Below, piece by piece: positions 57,685-64,000 of a stretch of 64,000 nt of DNA. The position numbers and the translations under genes are program-made. The DNA is from Cyprinodon diabolis (lineage: Eukaryota > Chordata > Actinopteri > Cyprinodontiformes > Cyprinodontidae). The stretch covers positions 23,273,267-23,337,266 of the forward strand of contig CM060072.1 of assembly GCA_030533445.1 (NCBI GenBank), in the 5' to 3' direction. Within the stretch, counting starts at the first letter, position 1. Every line of letters begins with the position of its first letter. The notes under the pieces are model-generated. The model was given only the letters and a program-made list of their open reading frames with translations, did no database searches and was not told the origin of the DNA.

Positions 57685-59816
57685 CAAAGATCAGGTTGGA
57701 TTGTGTTGAAATTTAAGTTAAGAATGTTTTATTATTTAAAGTGGGTAATAAATGATTATAGTTATCAAAAGCATGAATACTTCAATGCTAAATACTTAGT
57801 AAAAACAATTTTCTAGTTCATCAGTTTTATATTTCTTATTTTTCTGTTTGATCTCTTGTTTGAGCAGTAAAAATTTGCATTTTCTGCATCTATTTTTGTG
57901 CATACATTTTATTTCATGAATTATTTTTACCTGCTTTGATAAATCCTTATTTATTTAGGTTTTTTTTTTTTTTTATCAGAAATGTATCTTATACAAAGAA
58001 AAAACTGACGTCCTTATATCACCTTCAGACAATAAGGCAATAAGACAAGAAGGAATAGATAAAAATGAGAGAAGTAAGATGCATTTATCTTGCTGGCCTT
58101 ATAGAAAGAGATACTTTCCAATTGCCCCTAAAATGTCCGTGTTTAATAGAAATTTACTGATAAAAACGTCATATATACCTGTGCTAAATATTATGGGAAT
58201 AAATGTAGAAGTTGTTGACATCTTTAATCTTGTTTTAATATACCAGACAGGCAGAAGGACACTTCTGTCCCTAATGTTGCATTAATCACAGAGTACAAAG
58301 TCCTCCTTTTGGTCCAAATGCCAGAACTCTGTTTTCAGCAAACAAGAAATGTGAAGTCTCAACAGTGATCGGATAATTGTTTAACACCACTGCTAAAACT
58401 AGTATTACCACTGCTATATGAAAGCCTCCTTTTTGATTCTTTTGATAAGCCAAACTGTTTTCCTATCTTACGGAGACCTGGAAAAAAAAAGATATGGAGT
58501 AAAGAAAGAAACTAGTGGAAACAGGATAAGACTGGGTTGAATAAAAATATATAAAAGCACCAAAGAGACAGAAAGTAAAGTAGAACTGGGGGGGGTTGCA
58601 ACTCATCAGGGCATATTTGTTACTCTCATTCAAAGGGGGCTTGGTTTAATGGGCAGGTCTGCTGACTAAACCACTGGAGTGCAAACGGTGAGAAAGAGCT
58701 GTGGTAGATCTTAAGTTTCTGGTCAAGCCACCCCTCCTCCCTTCTATCTCTTCAGATGTCTTGACAACTGGCTCGCAGCCTGTTTGCCTGACTACTTGCC
58801 CCTAAGCCATACTGCATACCTCACACCGCCATGGACAGAGCATGCAGTGCAGCACACCTTCATCACAGAGTTTCTCACCTTATTAATAATACAGCGTCTC
58901 CACTAATGGGACAAAACACTGATAAATTAAAGCCATGCCTAATGAGGCCACTGTAGTGGTCTGAATATGTACACTAAGGTTACAAATCGGATGAAATCAC
59001 AGATAGCTTTCAGGGGTGAACATGAATAACTGTTGTTTTTATCGACCTGCTCAACAACTAACTTTTGTATACTTGAACTTTCATTTATAAACAGTGTATA
59101 TGAAGAGTTTGACTGTGAAGCTAAAATGAGTTGGTTCTCTGATTGGAATTTGTGAAAGGAATAAGTGACTGCCTACATAGGAAAATACAGAGTAAGCATT
59201 TGAGCTTTTTCTGAAAATAGATGCCCACATCCAATGAAGAAAATAAGTCAAATAAACACATTTCTCCTCACCCACCTAAAACAGTCACTTTATTTGAAAT
59301 GTCTTTGCCTCTGGATAATAAAACAAGACAGTATGGGAAGGACCAACCTAAAGCTGAGGGACATAACAAAGCTCTTCCACGACTATCACAGGTAACTTAA
59401 TCACAATCACACAAGTGGTCTGAGAACACAAAGCTTCTCAGGTAAGACAATGGGTGGGTCTGGTTATTGAATAAACTAATACCAGCTTTCCTCAGAACCA
59501 TTTCATCCGAATGTCTATCCATAACTAACTGCAGCTCTGCTTAATTTTTTTTTTTTTTTGCTGCTTTTTTATTTATTTCTGATCAAAATGTAAACTGATT
59601 TCCCTTCTAACAACATTTGTAGTATTAGCTTGATGTGACCTATTAGGGCTTAACAACATTTAGCTAAGAAAACTGTAGACAGATGGTCTCAGTTATATTA
59701 TTATTGTTCAATTAAACCTTTATAAACAAAGCAGGTAAAGTATTAGACTTTTAGCTACTTCCGTTTAATGCCGTTTTACTTAAAAATTGAAAAGCTTCCT
59801 CATATAATTATCTGTA
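57685..59816. other. Non-coding, nothing recognised
   Basis: AT-rich, with a somewhat less AT-rich island at 58690-58870. No supported exon or repeat. Confidence 0.4.
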
Positions 59817-59878
59817 AAAGCTGCAATTTCCCTCTGGGATTATAAAAGTATGTCTGATTCTGATTTATTCTGATTCTT
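59817..59878 (+). repeat. LINE 3'-tail fragment
   Basis: GCAATTTCCCTCTGGGATTA then TAAAAGTATGTCTGATTCTG, ending in TCTGATT-type tandem units, is the characteristic 3' end of a non-LTR retrotransposon common in fish. Only the tail is present. Confidence 0.5.
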
Positions 59879-60939
59879 TATCTCCGGTTATTGGAAAGAC
59901 GTGGATACTGGTGTACAGAGGTCTGCGTCAGAATAACTGTGCTGATCAGACAAAGACAATGCATTTTATTACAGGTTCTATCTGCATGCTGTGAGAATAT
60001 CAGTTTCAAAGCTACCAGTACTAACTTATTCATTCTCACTGGGAGAGATTTTATATAAGTCTGCATTTTATGTTTTCATGTTCCCACTGCTGTCTTTGTT
60101 GTCGCTTGCTTCTTTCATGGCTATTGTGTAATGCATTATTGCCAAAACTCAGCCTATGTCAACATCCTGCTGCAAATTTTTGGCTAAAAGGGAAATAAAC
60201 ATGATTGCTTTAAGCTAGAAGCCTGACATGTAGTAGATTTAACCTTTAAACACTGGATAAATGTATTTTAAATACAGAAATGAGTTGAAACTAAGCTACA
60301 AAGAACTACTTTCTATTGTACTCTAAGTATTTTAATACGTTTTGGGAGATTAACTGTTTTCTGAACCACTAGAATTAGATAGTTTGTTGGTTATAATGTT
60401 CTGTAAGAAAGCCAAAAATCCAGATGTATGTTTTTGAAAAGAATACTTTGCTCCCATTAATTGTTATAGCTGAAATAAGCATAGGAAATACCTAAACATA
60501 CAGAAGTCAGATAAGATAGAGACACTTATCTGATGGGAAGTTTTACAGCCAAGCGCAGAAAAAAGAGCCTGAAAAGATGATAAGCTGCCCCAGAACTGAA
60601 CCCGTGAGGATATGAACGTGAGCCTTGCTTTGTTCAGCCTCTCCTTCTATTCATTGCTTCTGTTTATTCACACCTGGAAAAGTAAACATTTATCATCGTC
60701 CTGTAGTGGGAAGCCGGGTCAAAAAAATAATAAACCTTGTGCTATAATTCACTTGCTTCCAGGACCTATTAAAATTAATAAAAATGTCTGCATTTTCACT
60801 TCATGTATCTTTGTATAAAGTTGTATGGGCCTTATATGTGTTTAAAGAAATTTTGCCTGTTTTTATAAAATCCTATTAAAGGTTGGATAGAAAAAGGTTG
60901 GTGAGTATGTGCGATACTGTGGAGGTGGGGAGTGACAGG
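59879..60939. other. Non-coding, nothing recognised
   Basis: AT-rich sequence with no supported feature. Confidence 0.4.
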
Positions 60940-61330
60940 GTGGGAGGCTGCGTCAAAGCTATGATTAGCAGCGACCAAGCTACGGTCTCTTATTGATTGG
61001 CACAGAGGAGACACTGGGCTGCCTTCCACCACACTCTAATGAGAAGCCCTGACCTCCACTCGTCTGCAAGGTCACCAAAAGCCCACTGTAATTGCACTTC
61101 CTCTAATGGCGTCGGTCACGCAAGCACCCAAGCCCCAGTAATGACAATTACCATAATGTCACCGGGCTCCGCAGGGGCCTTCCAATCATCTGTCATTTTG
61201 GGAGATGGGATGTTAGTCAACTGCCGCTGAAGATTAAAAGGTTGCAACACCATGTTTGATTATGATACCTTTTCGCACTGAAAGCTGTTTCTTAATCATC
61301 GTGCTGCAACAGACATAAACAGGAAGATTA
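60940..61330. promoter_or_regulatory. Candidate conserved non-coding element
   Basis: A balanced-composition island in AT-rich surroundings, without simple repeats or open coding signal. It is dense in homeodomain-like cores: CTAATGAG (61036), GTAATTGC, CCTCTAATGG, AGTAATGACAATTACCATAA (61136-61157), TTAATCATC. This texture is typical of vertebrate developmental enhancers. Conservation was not tested, so this is inference. Confidence 0.28.
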
Positions 61331-61333
61331 TGC

Positions 61334-61352
61334 ATACACACACACACACACA
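61334..61352. repeat. (CA)n microsatellite
   Basis: Short run of CA dinucleotides directly visible. Confidence 0.9.
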
Positions 61353-61708
61353 TCGACCAACGACCACCTGCTCACACAGTGATTCCTTTGTTTACTTAAC
61401 AGGCTGATCATAAATGTATTTGTTTCTGCTAATTATTTTCTCTATACTGTTTATATATTTGAAACATTTTAATGAAAGAAAATCAGATGATATTAGTTAC
61501 TACTTAAACACCTTCATCTTTAAAATTAAGGTCTGTTAAAATTAAGCTCTGAAATATAAGCTTAAATATAAGCTTAAACATTATCCTGACATATAAACCA
61601 TTACCTTTTCATTTAACAAGTAGACTTAGACATAAGTACCCTAATTATAGTTGTAAAAGTTGTAAATGTAACAACAAGACTTTATGGTAAAACTCTGAAC
61701 CATATACC
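61353..61708. other. AT-rich non-coding, nothing recognised
   Basis: No exon, repeat or other feature identified. Confidence 0.4.
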
Positions 61709-62071
61709 TAGGGCTGAAACAATTAATCAGATTAATCGATTATTGTATTTATCTTAAACTAATTTTGTATCTTTTAATCTTTAACTAGAGTTTAGAGACT
61801 CTTAAAGATGACTTTAGCTACCAGAGCGACCCACTTAGAGCAGTAAGTATACTAAAATTGTTAAAAAAAAAATTAATCATTTTGCATTTAAGATAAAAAA
61901 AAAATTTCGCTGTATATCTGCTCTATCCAGAACTCCTCAAGTCGAAAAGTGGTTCAATTTTGTGAAAGATCTAATTTAAGGAACCTTTGGCTATCCAATT
62001 ATTAATCAATTAACCGAAAAACAAATCCACAGATTAATCAATTTGCAAAATAATCGTTAGTCGCAGCCCTA
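61709..62071. mobile_element. hAT-type MITE (363 bp)
   Basis: Left end TAGGGCTGAAACAATTAATC; right end, reverse-complemented, TAGGGCTGCGACTAACGATT. Subterminal AT-rich repeats (ATTAATCGATTATTG, AACCGAAAAACAAATCC) are the hallmark of a very common fish hAT MITE. Flanking octamers CATATACC and GATATTCT agree at only five of eight positions, so the target duplication is eroded. No coding capacity. Confidence 0.82.
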
Positions 62072-63611
62072 GATATTCTTCTGCCGTAATATTTAGTGTC
62101 TCCTAATGGTTTACTGAAAATAAAACAAGCTTTCTGCAGCCACCATGTCCTTTCATACTTTAGTCTGAATATTGCCTTTTTTCTTGACATGCATGGGTGG
62201 GGTTCTGTTAAGTTGTTGATGTTGCTTTCCATGCACCAACCCTGCTTCTAGATATATTGTAAAAATTGTAATAATGTTGAGGTCATAGCCATTCCAGAAA
62301 CTTAGTTTTGACTGCTCTTACCAATTTCCCACATGTTTTTTTTAATGTTTGCTTGGAATACCCAACTGTGTCTAACAGTTGAGGTTTCAAACGGAAATGA
62401 TAGGTCTTTTTTGAACAGCAGTAATACAAGCATGCTTGAGAATATGCATGTCTCATTGTATTACATTTGTTAACATCATGTCAACTACAAATGCAGAAAA
62501 TTTCAGACCTCTAGCTAAAACAGTTCCAGAGCTGTGGGGCTTTGAACTTTTGGTGACACCAGCATCTTCAAATCTCTCCAAATGTGCCAAATTGTGCAAA
62601 ATGTTTTTACTCAACTATTTGACCTATAGAATAACACTGAAGCATTTTGATGGCCACAAAACCTTCATGGAGCAAGTATTTTCCCCTTTTTTTTCGGAAT
62701 CAGTGTATATAACAAGCGTAACATTACATAAAAAAGCACGAAACTGCTGCTTTTCAAGATAAAATAAGCCCCAGTGTCGTTTCTCAGCTGTATTTTGTTT
62801 TTTGTTTTTCATCCTTAGACATTGTAGTAAAACAAAATCAGCATCCAAACTTAAAAAGCAAAACAGGACTGTTGTTATTATTCAGCTTCGAGCTGATCCA
62901 TTCCCAGCTGTGTGTTTTACTCTTGCGGAAGCCGGTAACACAGCTCTGCTTTATGCAACCTAGCCATGTCTAGCTTTGTTTGAAACCTTATTTCATTGGC
63001 TAAAAGGACAAACACCCCCATGATCTTAACCAAAAACAGCAGGACTCTATGAGGTGTAATATCGCTCTACTTGGTGCGTCATTGGCTGACAGGCAAGGAG
63101 CGCTTGTGAGACTTTAGTGACCCTTCCTGAATCAAATCGAGTAAAACAAAGATGCAATAACATACCTTTCTATCTGAGGAAAAGCAGCCGATTGCATCGA
63201 CTGATTGACTAGAAGGCAATCCCTCTCACCAAGCATGCTTGTAGCAACAGTGGAGAGGAAAAACTCCCTTTTAATAGGAAGAAACATCCTGCAGAACCAG
63301 GCCCAGTGTGAGCGGCCATCTGCAGAGGCTGGAGTTTAAGGAGACAGAAGCAGAGATACAAAAAGTAACTGTCAACCAGCTCCACAGGCGGCTCCGTCAC
63401 AGAGCTAAAGCCTATATAGAAGAGCCAATTAACCTATCCTGCATGGTTCTGATGATGTGACCAAACCAAAGAACCAGGAAACCAGTTAATTGGAGAAGAT
63501 ATAGGCCACTCCAGATTCAGACCCAGGATACTCTTCATACAAGCTGACAGTGCTGCTATTATTAATGTACCTTCATGCCCTGAATCAGTTTTCTGTGTAC
63601 TGTGACTTTTA
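62072..63611. other. Non-coding, nothing firmly recognised
   Basis: Faint resemblance to old Tc1 sequence around 62270-62330 (GAGGTCATAGCCATTCCAGA). No supported exon. Confidence 0.35.
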
Positions 63612-64000
63612 TTAAAGGTATAGTGAAGGATTTTTGCAATTTTTGAAAAAAACCCCGCCCTTTCCACTTTAAAACACCAAATGCAAATGTACAGCCCTGT
63701 ACCCGCTCCCGAGTGGGAACGTCTATTAAACGCGTGTGAGAGCACGCACAAGCCCATTTCTCCTTTTAAACACGCTCTGTTTAAAAGTTGCTGTTTGCAT
63801 CGCTCATACAAGCTTACTTTCCAAAAGAAGTTTTTCAATTTTTCCAACTATGTCAGACTCACCACCGTTAAGTAAAAATGGGCACGAGCACAAAGGATGG
63901 CCTTTGATAAAGTAAAACTAACCATCATCTGTCTCTCTTATTGGCAAATATTACATTTTAATTGCAAAATTGGTATTTTAAATAAGACACTATTGTTAGG
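63612..64000 (+). mobile_element. TTAA-starting repeat, cut by window end
   Basis: Begins TTAAAGGTATAGTGAAGGAT. The block 63689-63765 (CCCTGTACCC...GTCTATTAAACG...GCACAAGCCCATTTC) closely matches 21604-21680 in the LTR-interrupted element. The right end lies beyond the window. Confidence 0.5.

Noticed and set aside
1..64000. tRNA, rRNA, CRISPR or bacterial-type genes
   Set aside because: Pol III-like boxes occur only within SINEs. No cloverleaf tRNA, rRNA segment or regularly spaced direct-repeat array was found.

Overview
The window is vertebrate DNA, almost certainly from a teleost fish. It is AT-rich and mostly non-coding, with long introns and many microsatellites. Its repeats are typical of ray-finned fish: Tc1-like transposons, hAT and TTAA-type MITEs, tRNA-derived SINEs, L2-like LINE tails and LTR elements. 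There are no operons, ribosome-binding sites or CRISPR arrays. The species cannot be named from the sequence alone.

Host gene. Splice signals and reading phase support part of one plus-strand gene. Its exons are at 1718-2000, 10544-10733, 11302-11382, 14793-14893 and 34250-34403, with a doubtful terminal exon near 36073. The protein is Ser/Thr/Pro-rich. One exon contains a basic segment followed by an SH3-ligand-like run (IKPPLPTKP), so a cytoplasmic scaffold or adaptor is a reasonable inference. I do not recognise the gene. The rest of the window reads as introns or flanking DNA.

Mobile elements from left to right. 2.93-3.6 kb: eroded Tc1 remnants. 4928-6148: a structurally complete Tc1-like element inside a (TA)n tract; its transposase has no frameshift but two premature stops. 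12.74-13.1 kb: LTR-like fragment. 18.6 kb: SINE. 21272-25607: a TTAA-flanked element carrying a complete non-autonomous LTR retrotransposon (21697-24981, minus strand, GATTT target duplication). 31.07 kb: palindromic MITE. 32.86-33.69 kb: LINE 3' end. 37.4 and 39.6 kb: SINEs. 38.7 kb: L2-like LINE remnant. 41562-42103: TTAA MITE. 42230-42520 and 57395-57684: two inverted copies of one MITE family. 42.66-43.61 kb: Tc1 relic. 46.3-46.9 kb: GT-rich dispersed repeat. 49536-51104: hAT transposase pseudogene. 52.63-53.06 kb: solo LTR related to the 21-25 kb element. 53.08-53.60 kb: a second, decayed copy of the 5 kb Tc1 transposase. 55.2-55.6 kb: inverted SINE pair. 61709-62071: hAT MITE. 63612 to the end: a relative of the TTAA element at 21-25 kb.

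No new defence or metabolic system is visible. The most interesting items are the nested LTR element with in-frame minisatellite blocks and no pol, the splice-site ambiguities of the host gene, and three long near-perfect hairpins at 13.2, 25.9 and 28.0 kb that no recognised element explains.
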